Part shown: piece after piece, positions 1-7,073 of the stretch
Layout of the letters: each line of letters starts with the position of its first letter
Numbering within the stretch: the stretch's first letter is position 1
Source: JAUREX01 sp044356825
GTDB taxonomy: Bacteria; Pseudomonadota; Alphaproteobacteria; Rhodobacterales; Rhodobacteraceae
DNA length: 11,774 bases
Direction: 5' to 3'
Assembly: GCA_044356825.1 (NCBI GenBank)
Contig: JBIKVM010000079.1
Location: forward strand, 1-11,774
Made by a program: the position numbers and the translations under genes
The notes under the pieces: generated by a model
What the model saw: the letters and a program-made list of their open reading frames with translations, nothing else
The model's database searches: none
Told to the model about the DNA's origin: nothing

Positions 1-85
1 GAGGGGGGCGCGGCGGGTCAATCCGCCCTAACCCTGCCTTAACCTCCGGCTGCGAGGGTCAGCATCGGTCCTGCCGGGGTCTCTC

Positions 86-1273
86 ATGCGCGCCGTGCTG
101 CTGTTCCTCCTCCTGCTCCTGCCCGCCTTGGCCGGGGCGGCGCCGCTTGGGTTAACGGTGGCGACGTCGAAGGCGGTGGTGGTGGACACCTCCGGGGGCG
201 TGCCGCGCGTCTGGCTCGATTTTGGCGGTGGAGAGAGCCGGGCCGCGACCTATCGCGGCGGGTCGGGGACGCAGGTGCTGGAGTTCGCCTATGACGTCGT
301 GGCGGGGGATTTCGCGCCCTCGGGGATCATCGCGGCGGGCGAGATCGACCTCGCCGGCGGGTCCATCCGGGATGCCGCCGGGAACCCGCTGACGCTGAGC
401 TTCACGCCGCCGGACCTCTCGGGGGTGAAGGTCCAGACCTACCGCGCCGCCTGGACGACCGACCCGGTCACCGCCGCCAACGCCGCCAGCGCCGCCTTCC
501 AGATCACCAAGCCCCCGCCCGGCGCGACCTTCGCCTGGCAGATCACCAGCGACGGCGGCGGCACCCTCTCCGGCTCCGGCACCATCGCCGCGAGCCCCCA
601 CCCCGTCACGGGCCTCGACCTGAGCGCGCTGGCCGACGGCACGCTGACGCTCACCGTCACCCTCACCACCCCCGCCGGCACGGGCGCGGCGCGGACGGCG
701 ACGGTCGCCAAGGCCACCGACTGGTGCGACGACCCTGCCCTGCTCGCAAGCGCGAGCCCCGGCGCCGCCTGCGCGGACGGCTCGATCTATGCCGGAAGCC
801 TGAGTGGAACCTACCTGATCACGCACATCGCGGGCTGCGGGCATGAGCCGGGCGGCACAAATAGCACAAAGGCCAGCGCGGCATTCACGCCAACATGCAC
901 GGGAGCGACCGACAGCCTCACGAAGCAGTGGTCCACCAACAGCCAAGGCGCAGATGAAGGGGCTACTTCGCTGACCGACGGCAGGTTGAACACAAATCAG
1001 CTTATGATCGATGCCCAGCGCCAAAACCCCGCTGCAGCTTATTGCCACCACATGGAGCTGAACAGCCGGACGGACTGGTATCTGCCCGCGAGGGACGAGA
1101 TGATCGTACTGTACATCAACCGTACTGCCATTGGGGGCTTTGCCAGCGATTGGTACTGGTCCTCTTCGCAAGCCACAGGTGCAGAGGCTCGGAGGCAGCA
1201 TTTCTCAAATCATCAAGGCAACGGCTTCAAGCACACCAGCCTTCTCCTCCGCTGCGTCCGAAGGGTGAGTTAA
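86..1273 (+). CDS. Secreted protein: Ig-like stalk plus C-terminal Lcl_C/DUF1566 (C-type-lectin-like) domain
   Basis: 395 aa. Residues 1-18 form a Sec signal peptide: a short n-region with Arg2, a Leu-rich core and an AGA cleavage motif at 16-18. Residues about 20-117 resemble an Ig-like repeat of large bacterial adhesins (VWLDFGGG, later RDAAGNPLTL). About 118-209 look like a second beta-rich Ig-like domain. Residues about 228-395 carry Lcl_C/DUF1566 hallmarks: DWYLPARDEM at 330-339, a YWSSS motif at 357-361 and a terminal RCVRRV at 389-394. This family adopts a C-type-lectin-like fold and is often found in surface or secreted proteins. Six cysteines (214, 229, 251, 271, 320, 390) all lie in the C-terminal part, which suits disulfides outside the cytoplasm. 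The stalk is nearly the same as that of the next gene, whose ATG follows the TAA by two bases. The 3' third is visibly less GC-rich than the stalk. The ligand is unknown. No sortase signal or outer-membrane anchor is seen. Confidence 0.8.
   Translation: MRAVLLFLLLLLPALAGAAPLGLTVATSKAVVVDTSGGVPRVWLDFGGGESRAATYRGGSGTQVLEFAYDVVAGDFAPSGIIAAGEIDLAGGSIRDAAGNPLTLSFTPPDLSGVKVQTYRAAWTTDPVTAANAASAAFQITKPPPGATFAWQITSDGGGTLSGSGTIAASPHPVTGLDLSALADGTLTLTVTLTTPAGTGAARTATVAKATDWCDDPALLASASPGAACADGSIYAGSLSGTYLITHIAGCGHEPGGTNSTKASAAFTPTCTGATDSLTKQWSTNSQGADEGATSLTDGRLNTNQLMIDAQRQNPAAAYCHHMELNSRTDWYLPARDEMIVLYINRTAIGGFASDWYWSSSQATGAEARRQHFSNHQGNGFKHTSLLLRCVRRVS
89..712 (+). repeat. Direct repeat copy 1 (signal-peptide core and stalk)
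   Basis: This segment aligns without gaps to 1318-1941 at an offset of exactly 1229 bp. From about position 167 onward I count roughly 33 mismatches in about 546 positions (about 94 % identity). The signal-peptide part is less similar. Similarity stops abruptly after the TVAK codons, where the two genes' tip domains begin. Confidence 0.9.
1261..1269 (+). promoter_or_regulatory. Ribosome binding site of the second stalk/tip gene
   Basis: The purine-rich AAGGGTGAG lies inside the last codons of the first gene and ends 6 nt before the ATG at 1276. With the stop codon (1271-1273) only two bases from this ATG, it supports start 1276 and translational coupling. The open frame itself extends further upstream. 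Confidence 0.6.
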
Positions 1274-1275
1274 CG

Positions 1276-2748
1276 ATGTGCTCTTTTGGCCCCCAATCGC
1301 CGCACAGATCTGCGATTCACGCCGTCCTCCTCGCCCTCCTTCTCCTCCTACCCGCGCTCGCCGGGGCGAAGCCGCTCGGGTTCTCGATCGGGACCTCGAA
1401 GGCGGTGGTGGTGGACACCTCCGGGGGCGTGCCGCGCGTCTGGCTCGATTTTGGCGGGGGAGAGAGCCGGGCCGCGACCTATCGCGGCGGGTCGGGGACG
1501 CAGGTTCTGGAGTTCGCCTATGGCGTCGTGGCGGGGGATTTCGCGCCCTCGGGGATCATCGCGGCGGGCGAGATCGACCTCGCGGGCGGCGCCATCCGCG
1601 ACGTGGCGGGGAATCCGCTGACGCTCACCTTCACCCCGCCGGACCTCTCGGGGGTGAAGGTCCAGACCTACCGCGCCGCCTGGACGACCGACCCGGTCAC
1701 CTCGGCCAACGCCGCCAGCGCCGCCTTCCAGATCACCAAGCCGCCCCCCGGCGCCACCTTCGCCTGGCAGATCACCAGCGACGGCGGCGGCACCCTCTCC
1801 GGCTCCGGCACCATCGCTGCAAGCCCCCACCCCGTCACGGACCTCGACCTCTCGGCGCTCGCCGACGGCACGCTGACGCTGAGCGTCACCCTCACCACCC
1901 CCGCCGGGACGGGCGCGGCGCGGACGGCGACGGTGGCGAAATTCATGCCCTGGAGCCCGGCGCTCTTGCCGGCGCTGGCGCTCTGGCTCGACGGGGCGGA
2001 CCTCGACGGCGACGGGGTGGCGGAGGGGCTCTCGGAGGGCGGGCAGACGGGCGGGGCGGTGGCGGCCTGGGCCGACAAGTCCGGCGCGGGGCGGTCGGTC
2101 GGACAGGGAACGGCCGCGAACCGCCCGACCCTGATCCTGAACGGCATCGGCGGGGCGCCGGCGCTTGCCTTCGACGGCGGCGACTTCCTCACCGGCTCAC
2201 CGGGCATCTTCGCGACCTCGGACCTGATCACGGTCGGGATCGTCGCGACGTTTGCGGACACGACGAGCAGGCGGCAACTGTTCGAGTTCGCGCCTGCCAC
2301 CACCTGCTGCAATAACTTCTACATCGAACAGAACACCTGGAACACCGCAGGTTCGCGCTACGGCTTCTACGCAAGCAGCAACTCCATCGACTCCTCGGTC
2401 CCGACCTCGGCGGGGCCGAAGCTCTTCACGCTGATCGCGGACACACGTGTTGGCAACATGATCCTGCCCAACACCGTCTATGCGGTCGATGGCGCCGTTG
2501 CGACGCTGACATTCAGGTCCGCTGCCGGAGGTGGAGACTACGACGGCTTCCGCAACTTCACCTGGTTCGGGATCGGCGCAGCGGGCTTCTGGTCGGGCAT
2601 GCATCAGGGCCGCATCGCCGAGGTGGTGGTGGCGAACACGCTGGCGGATGAGGGCGACCGCCAGCGGCTCGAGGGGTATCTCGCGTGGAAATGGGGATTG
2701 CAGGGGAACCTGCCCGCCGACCACCCGTGGAAGGCCGCGCCGCCCTGA
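1276..2748 (+). CDS. Secreted protein: Ig-like stalk plus C-terminal LamG/ConA-like domain
   Basis: 490 aa from the ATG at 1276, chosen because it directly follows the first gene's stop, has an upstream AAGGGTGAG, and puts a signal peptide at the N-terminus (hydrophobic core about 14-28, AGA at 29-31). Residues about 32-222 match the stalk of the preceding protein with only a handful of substitutions. Residues about 225-460 form a LamG/concanavalin-A-like beta-sandwich module, with the typical opening LWLDGADLDGDG at 236-247 and WADKSGAGR at 265-273. The closing YLAWKWGL...GNLPADHPWK at 468-486 is a common C-terminal signature of bacterial LamG proteins. Such domains generally bind glycans or proteins outside the cell, but the ligand here cannot be inferred. 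The middle of the module (about 340-375) is rich in Asn, Ser and Tyr and lower in GC. The gene ends four bases from the convergent SDHAF4 gene. Confidence 0.82.
   Translation: MCSFGPQSPHRSAIHAVLLALLLLLPALAGAKPLGFSIGTSKAVVVDTSGGVPRVWLDFGGGESRAATYRGGSGTQVLEFAYGVVAGDFAPSGIIAAGEIDLAGGAIRDVAGNPLTLTFTPPDLSGVKVQTYRAAWTTDPVTSANAASAAFQITKPPPGATFAWQITSDGGGTLSGSGTIAASPHPVTDLDLSALADGTLTLSVTLTTPAGTGAARTATVAKFMPWSPALLPALALWLDGADLDGDGVAEGLSEGGQTGGAVAAWADKSGAGRSVGQGTAANRPTLILNGIGGAPALAFDGGDFLTGSPGIFATSDLITVGIVATFADTTSRRQLFEFAPATTCCNNFYIEQNTWNTAGSRYGFYASSNSIDSSVPTSAGPKLFTLIADTRVGNMILPNTVYAVDGAVATLTFRSAAGGGDYDGFRNFTWFGIGAAGFWSGMHQGRIAEVVVANTLADEGDRQRLEGYLAWKWGLQGNLPADHPWKAAPP
1318..1941 (+). repeat. Direct repeat copy 2 (signal-peptide core and stalk)
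   Basis: Partner of 89-712. Most differences from copy 1 are synonymous or fall at third codon positions. I see only about seven amino-acid changes in the stalk (for example D70 to G, A97 to V, G177 to D, numbered on copy 1). Confidence 0.9.
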
Positions 2749-2752
2749 GGCG

Positions 2753-2974
2753 TCAGAAGTCGATCGCGAGTCCCTTGCGTTCCCAATCGCCATAGCGTGC
2801 AGGGTCGGGGCCGTCGCGGCCGCCGAGTTCGGCGGGTGCGGGCGGCAGGGCTGCGCGGGCGGCGCGGCGCGCCTCGGCCTCGGCGAGGGCCCGCTGGGCC
2901 TCGGGTGGCAGGGAATCGGGCGCTAGGGCTGCGGGTTTCGCTCCGGGGTCGGGCAACGGTCGATCCTCTTGCAT
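2753..2974 (-). CDS. SDHAF4/DUF1674 succinate dehydrogenase assembly factor
   Basis: 73 aa from the ATG complementary to 2972-2974. The reading frame stays open far upstream, but that extension lies antisense to rsmB and is not coding. The N-terminal half is charged and low-complexity. The C-terminal residues 51-73 contain the DUF1674 signature: GGRDGPDPARYGDWE at 51-65, ending KGLAIDF at 67-73. In mitochondria and alphaproteobacteria, SDHAF4 proteins bind the flavinylated SdhA subunit and help its assembly with SdhB; the same role is inferred here by family. Length is normal for the bacterial family. It is convergent with the LamG gene (four-base gap) and divergent from rsmB (51 bp between starts). 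No sdh genes are present in the window. Confidence 0.88.
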   Translation of the reverse strand: MQEDRPLPDPGAKPAALAPDSLPPEAQRALAEAEARRAARAALPPAPAELGGRDGPDPARYGDWERKGLAIDF

Positions 2975-2977
2975 GCC

Positions 2978-3023
2978 CTGCGCCGCTCTCTGGCAGGGAC
3001 CCTGGCTGCGTGATAGGGCGCAG
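2978..3023. repeat. Short inverted repeat between the SDHAF4 and rsmB starts
   Basis: CTGCGCC (2978-2984) and its complement GGCGCAG (3017-3023) flank most of the divergent intergenic region. The right arm ends two bases before the rsmB ATG. It could fold across the leader or act as an operator, but 7-bp arms are easily found by chance at this GC content. Confidence 0.3.
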
Positions 3024-3025
3024 AG

Positions 3026-4357
3026 ATGGTCGGAGCAAGGCAAGAGAGCGGGCGCGGTCCCGTGCGCGGGAACGACGCGGTGCGGGGCGGTGCGCTTGGC
3101 ATCATCCGGGGCGTGCTCGAGGGGCGCGCGGCGATCGGCGATCAGGTGGCGGCGGGGGTGCTCGGGGCGCTCGACCCGGCGGGGCGGGCGCGGGCGCAGC
3201 GGCTGGCGATCGCGGCGCTGCGGGGGATGGCGGCGGCCGAGGCCGCGCTTGCCCCCCATCTCGCGCGCAGGCCCGATCCGGCGTTGCGCGCGCTGCTGCT
3301 GCTCGGTGCCTCCGAGGTGCTGGCCTCGCCCGCAGGCGCGCATGGCGCGGTGGCGGCGGCCGTCGATCTGGCGCGCACGCTGCCGGGCGGGGCGGCCAAG
3401 GCGGGGTTCGTCAATGCCGTGCTGCGGCGCGTGGCCGCGGGCCCGGTGCCCGTGCCCCCCCCGCCCGAGCTGCCCGGCTGGATGCGCGCGCGGCTGGTGG
3501 CGCGATTTGGCGCGGGGCCGGTCGGGGCGACCGAGGCCGTGTTCGCGCAACCCGAGGTGCCGCTCGACCTGACGCTGCGCGACCCGGGGACGGCGGCGGC
3601 ATGGGCAAAGGCGACGGGGGCCGAGGTTCGGCCGACGGGCGGGCTGCGGCTCAACCGGGCGGGGCAGGTCTCGGCGCTGCCCGGCTATGCCGAGGGCGCC
3701 TGGTGGGTGCAGGATGCGGGCGCGGCGGCGGTGGCGGGGGCGCTCGGGCCCGTGGCGGGGCGCGATGTCCTCGACCTCTGCGCGGCACCGGGCGGCAAGA
3801 CCATGCAGCTTGCGGCGGCGGGCGCGCGGGTGGTGGCGGTCGATCCCTCGGCCCGGCGGATGGCGCGGCTGGCCGAGAACCTCGCGCGAACCGGGTTGCG
3901 CGCGCGGTGCGTGACGGCGGATGCGCTGACGGCCGATCTGCCGCGGGCAGACGCCGTGCTGCTCGATGCGCCCTGCACCGCGACGGGGACAATCCGCCGC
4001 CACCCCGAACTGCCGCTGATCCGGCAAGAGGCCGACCTCGCGGCCCTGACGACCCTTCAGGCCGCGCTGATCGACCGGGCGCTCGGCCTCGCGGTGCCGG
4101 GCGGGGTTGTCGTCTATGCGACCTGCTCGCTCCTGCCCGAAGAGGGCGAGGCGCAGATCGCGGCCGCCCTGGCGCGCGCCCGGGCCGGGGCCTGCGCGCC
4201 CTTCGCGGTCGAGCCGATCGCGCCGCCCCCCGGCCTGCCCGAGGCCGCGACGCCCGAGGGCTTCCTGCGGATCTGGCCCCACCACTGGGCCGCGCGGGGC
4301 GGGATCGACGGCTTCTTCGTCGCGCGCCTGCGCCGGGGGCCCGACACCACCCCTTGA
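3026..4357 (+). CDS. rsmB: 16S rRNA (cytosine-5)-methyltransferase RsmB
   Basis: 443 aa. RsmB methylates C967 (E. coli numbering) of 16S rRNA using S-adenosylmethionine. Residues about 20-150 correspond to the NusB-like RNA-binding domain found at the front of RsmB. The Rossmann methyltransferase domain follows. Its SAM-binding motif I is DLCAAPGGKT at 250-259. Motif IV is DAPCTATGT with Cys317, and motif VI is YATCSLLPEEGE with the expected catalytic nucleophile Cys367. Both cysteines of this m5C RNA methyltransferase class are present. The ATG at 3026 has only a weak upstream purine stretch (GCAGAG). Length is slightly above the usual 400-430. It probably leads the rsmB-purH-lspA transcription unit. 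Confidence 0.93.
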   Translation: MVGARQESGRGPVRGNDAVRGGALGIIRGVLEGRAAIGDQVAAGVLGALDPAGRARAQRLAIAALRGMAAAEAALAPHLARRPDPALRALLLLGASEVLASPAGAHGAVAAAVDLARTLPGGAAKAGFVNAVLRRVAAGPVPVPPPPELPGWMRARLVARFGAGPVGATEAVFAQPEVPLDLTLRDPGTAAAWAKATGAEVRPTGGLRLNRAGQVSALPGYAEGAWWVQDAGAAAVAGALGPVAGRDVLDLCAAPGGKTMQLAAAGARVVAVDPSARRMARLAENLARTGLRARCVTADALTADLPRADAVLLDAPCTATGTIRRHPELPLIRQEADLAALTTLQAALIDRALGLAVPGGVVVYATCSLLPEEGEAQIAAALARARAGACAPFAVEPIAPPPGLPEAATPEGFLRIWPHHWAARGGIDGFFVARLRRGPDTTP

Positions 4358-4410
4358 CCTCGGCGGCGCGCACCGCGATGTAACCCCATCTGCCCCTGCG
4401 GAGCGGCTCC

Positions 4411-6003
4411 ATGCCCGAGCACGTGCACATCGGCCGCGCCCTCATCTCGGTCTCGGACAAGACGGGGCTTGCCGATCTCGGCCGCGCCCTTGCCGCGCGC
4501 GGGGTCGAGATCGTCTCGACCGGCGGGACGGCGGCGGCGCTCAGGGCGGCTGGCGTGACGGTGCGCGACGTGGCCGAACTGACCGGCTGGCCCGAGATGA
4601 TGGGCGGGCGCGTCAAGACGCTGCACCCGGGCGTGCATGGCGGCCTCCTGGCGCTGCGCGACGATGCCGAGCATCTGGCCGCGATGGCCGCGCACGGGAT
4701 CGGCCCGATCGACCTTCTGGTCGTGAACCTCTATCCGTTCGAGGCGGCCCTCGCGCGTGGCGCCGAGCCCGCCGAGACGACCGAGATGATCGACGTGGGC
4801 GGCCCCGCGATGATCCGCGCGGCCGCCAAGAACCACCGCTTCGTCGCGGTGCTGACCGACCCCGAGGATTACGCGGGCCTCCTGGCCGAGATGGATGCCC
4901 GCGGCGGCGCGACGGGGCCCGAGGCGCGCGCCCGCCTCGCCGCCACGGCATTCGCGCGCACCGCCGCCTATGACGCCGCGATCGCGGGCTGGCTGCAGGC
5001 GCAGGCGGCCCCCGCCGAGACCCCGCGCCGCACCGCGCTGGCGGGCCGCCTCGGCGCGCGGCTGCGCTATGGCGAGAATCCGCACCAGCGCGCGGCGCTC
5101 TATCTCGACGGCAGCGGCCGGGCGGGGGTCGCGACCGCCCGCCAGGTGCAGGGCAAGGAGTTGAGCTTCAACAACCTCGCCGATGCCGACGCGGCCTTCG
5201 AGGCGGTGGCCGAGTTCGACCCGGCCGAGGGCGCCGCCTGCGTCATCGTCAAGCACGCCAACCCCTGCGGCGCGGCGCTGGGCGCGACCGCGACCGAGGC
5301 CTATGGCCGCGCCTTCGATTGCGATCCGACCTCGGCCTTCGGGGGCATCGTCGCGCTCAACCGCCCGCTCGATGCCGCCACGGCCGAGCGCATCACCGAG
5401 ATATTCACCGAAGTCGTGATCGCGCCCGACGCCGATGCGGGCGCGCTGGCGGCCTTTGCGAGGAAGCCCGCGCTGCGGCTTCTGCTGACCGGGGGCCTGC
5501 CCGATCCGGCGGCGCCGGGGCGGGTGGTCCGCACGATCGCGGGCGGGTTCCTTGTTCAGGACCGCGACGCGGGCCGCGTTCTGCCGGCGGATCTGCGCTG
5601 CGTCACGGCCCGCGCGCCCGAGGGCGCCGAGATGGCCGATCTCATCTTTGCCTGGCGGGTGGCCAAGCATGTGAAATCGAATGCGATCGTCTATGTGCGG
5701 GGGGGCGCGACAGTCGGGGTGGGTGCCGGCCAGATGAGCCGGATCGACAGCACGCGCATCGCCGCCGCCAAGGCGGCCGAGATGGGCGCGCGGCTCGGCC
5801 TCGGGCAGTCGGCGGCGGTGGGCTCGGTCGTGGCCTCGGACGCCTTCTTTCCCTTCGCTGACGGCGTGCTGGCCGCGGCCGAGGCTGGGGCGCGTGCCAT
5901 CATCCATCCGGGCGGGTCGATGCGCGACGCCGAAGTGATCGCGGCCGCCGATGCCGCGGGCCTCGCGATGGTGCTGACCGGCATGCGTCATTTCAGGCAC
6001 TGA
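4411..6003 (+). CDS. purH: Bifunctional AICAR formyltransferase/IMP cyclohydrolase PurH
   Basis: 530 aa, the usual length. PurH carries out the last two steps of de novo purine synthesis: AICAR is formylated with 10-formyltetrahydrofolate to FAICAR, which is cyclised to IMP. The N-terminal MGS-like cyclohydrolase part begins ALISVSDKTGL (10-20) and contains STGGT (36-40) and GGRVKTLHPGVHGG (65-78), with the conserved Lys69. The C-terminal transformylase carries RYGENPHQRAALY, QGKELSFNN and the catalytic KHANPCG with Lys281 and His282. It also has DPTSAFGGI, a VAKHVKSNAIV stretch and a terminal ASDAFFPF...IIHPGGSMRD region. A GGAG at 4400-4403 lies seven bases before the ATG and supports this start. 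The gene is 53 bp after rsmB and one base before lspA. Confidence 0.97.
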   Translation: MPEHVHIGRALISVSDKTGLADLGRALAARGVEIVSTGGTAAALRAAGVTVRDVAELTGWPEMMGGRVKTLHPGVHGGLLALRDDAEHLAAMAAHGIGPIDLLVVNLYPFEAALARGAEPAETTEMIDVGGPAMIRAAAKNHRFVAVLTDPEDYAGLLAEMDARGGATGPEARARLAATAFARTAAYDAAIAGWLQAQAAPAETPRRTALAGRLGARLRYGENPHQRAALYLDGSGRAGVATARQVQGKELSFNNLADADAAFEAVAEFDPAEGAACVIVKHANPCGAALGATATEAYGRAFDCDPTSAFGGIVALNRPLDAATAERITEIFTEVVIAPDADAGALAAFARKPALRLLLTGGLPDPAAPGRVVRTIAGGFLVQDRDAGRVLPADLRCVTARAPEGAEMADLIFAWRVAKHVKSNAIVYVRGGATVGVGAGQMSRIDSTRIAAAKAAEMGARLGLGQSAAVGSVVASDAFFPFADGVLAAAEAGARAIIHPGGSMRDAEVIAAADAAGLAMVLTGMRHFRH

Positions 6004-6004
6004 C

Positions 6005-6538
6005 ATGCGCCGCGCCTATGCCATAGCCGCCGTGACCCTCGCGCTCGATCAGGCGAGCAAGATCGCCGTCGTCGACATCATGGATCTGCGCACCCTCGGC
6101 GAGATCGAGGTGGCCCCCCCCTATCTCGTGCTGCGCATGGCATGGAACCGCGGGATCAATTTCGGGCTCTTCTCGGGGGGGGGGGATGCCGGGCGGTGGA
6201 TCCTCGTGGCAATCGCGCTGGTTGTGACGCTCTGGGTCTGGCGCTGGGCCGCGCGGATCTTGCGCGACCGGCCACCGCGGGCGGGTCTGATTGCCGCGTC
6301 GGCGGGGCTGCTCGCAGGTGGCGCGATCGGCAATGCCATCGACCGCCTTCTTCGCCCCGAGGCCGCCGTGGCGGACTTCATCAACATGTCCTGCTGCGGG
6401 TTTTCCAACCCCTATGCCTTCAATGTGGCCGACATCGCGATTTTTGCGGGAATTGCCGGGCTCTTGCTGCTCGCGCCGCCACCGAAGGCGTCGGAGGCAG
6501 ATCAAAAACGGATTCCCCCCGGCCCGGGCATGGAGTAG
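6005..6538 (+). CDS. lspA: Lipoprotein signal peptidase (signal peptidase II)
   Basis: 177 aa inner-membrane aspartyl protease that cleaves the signal peptide of lipid-modified prolipoproteins ahead of the lipobox cysteine. Four hydrophobic membrane segments can be seen. The family's conserved sites are present: LDQASK with Asp15, NRGINFG at 48-54, GGAIGNAIDR at 105-114, then Asp124 in VADFI and Asp143 in FNVADIAI, the catalytic aspartate pair. The loop between these aspartates has an extra NMSCCGFSNPYA segment, a variant I associate with alphaproteobacteria. The start is one base after the purH stop, so the two are probably co-transcribed and translationally coupled. A run of 11 G lies inside the gene; the frame is intact as sequenced. 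Confidence 0.95.
   Translation: MRRAYAIAAVTLALDQASKIAVVDIMDLRTLGEIEVAPPYLVLRMAWNRGINFGLFSGGGDAGRWILVAIALVVTLWVWRWAARILRDRPPRAGLIAASAGLLAGGAIGNAIDRLLRPEAAVADFINMSCCGFSNPYAFNVADIAIFAGIAGLLLLAPPPKASEADQKRIPPGPGME
6175..6185 (+). repeat. 11-base G homopolymer inside lspA
   Basis: Eleven consecutive G residues span the Ser-Gly-Gly-Gly-Asp codons (57-61) of lspA. It is the longest homopolymer I found here; the C runs at 3455-3462 and 6114-6121 are eight bases. A one-base slip would truncate the protein long before its catalytic aspartates. Confidence 0.9.
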
Positions 6539-6562
6539 AACGATGGTGTCGAAGGGGGCGCT

Positions 6563-7069
6563 ATGGCACAGGCTATGATGAGGCGGCGGGTGGCATGGCT
6601 TGCACTGGCCATGGCGCTGGCGGGATGCTCGGATGGCGGCAGGCTGATGAACATCGGCTCGGGGGCGTCAGCACCCGACGAATTCGCGATTCTGCCAGCA
6701 CGTCCGCTGGTCATCCCCGAAGACCTCGCGGGGCTCCCTGAACCCGTTCCAGGCGGGACGAACCTTGCCGCGGTGGATGCGTTGGGTGCGGGCGTGCGCG
6801 CCCTCGGCGGCGACCCGGCCGGCGGGCAATCGGACCAGGCGCTGCGGGCGCTGGCCGCGCGGATCGCCGCTCCCGACATTCGCGCCACGCTTGCGGCCGA
6901 GGATGCGGCCTTCCGTGCCGCGAACGGGCCGCGCCTGCTCGAGCGTCTGGCGGGCACCAATGTCTATTTCCGAGTCTATGCGCCCCAATCGCTCGACGCC
7001 CGCGCCGAGGCGGCGCGCTGGCGCAGCGCCGGCGTCGCGACGCCCTCGGCGCCGCCGTCCAGCCCCTGA
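6563..7069 (+). CDS. DUF3035 lipoprotein (possible BamF-like outer-membrane lipoprotein)
   Basis: 168 aa. A lipoprotein signal peptide is clear: basic n-region MAQAMMRRR, a hydrophobic stretch and lipobox LAGC with Cys22 as the lipidated residue. The mature part opens with APDEFAILPARPLVIPEDL, the conserved start of DUF3035 proteins of Rhodobacterales, followed by an alanine-rich helical stretch and a low-complexity Ala/Pro/Ser tail. From memory, some databases name DUF3035 proteins as the alphaproteobacterial BAM-complex lipoprotein BamF; I cannot confirm that here. The AAGGGGG at 6552-6558 sits four bases before the ATG and supports this start. It lies 24 bp after lspA, the peptidase that would process it, and 4 bp before the PAP2 gene. 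Confidence 0.82.
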   Translation: MAQAMMRRRVAWLALAMALAGCSDGGRLMNIGSGASAPDEFAILPARPLVIPEDLAGLPEPVPGGTNLAAVDALGAGVRALGGDPAGGQSDQALRALAARIAAPDIRATLAAEDAAFRAANGPRLLERLAGTNVYFRVYAPQSLDARAEAARWRSAGVATPSAPPSSP

Positions 7070-7073
7070 GCCG

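Noticed and set aside
6..28. GC-rich hairpin-like sequence (GGCGG...CCGCC) as a terminator of an upstream gene
   Set aside because: The stem is only five pairs and no T-run follows, so it cannot be told from chance in such GC-rich DNA.
152..1201. Long minus-strand open frame opposite the first stalk/tip gene
   Set aside because: It is Arg/Gly/Ala-rich with no recognisable domain, as expected for the antisense of a high-GC gene, and the same frame recurs opposite the second copy because the DNA is repeated.
1042..1275. Upstream extension of the LamG gene's open frame into the first gene
   Set aside because: It overlaps the conserved Lcl_C domain in another frame, and the ATG at 1276 has a ribosome binding site and a signal peptide.
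2975..4285. N-terminal extension of the SDHAF4 frame (510-aa reading)
   Set aside because: The extension is antisense to rsmB, low-complexity, and unlike the small DUF1674 family.
6765..7073. N-terminal extension of the PAP2 frame into DUF3035
   Set aside because: It overlaps the DUF3035 coding sequence out of frame; the ATG at 7074 is followed directly by the first membrane segment.
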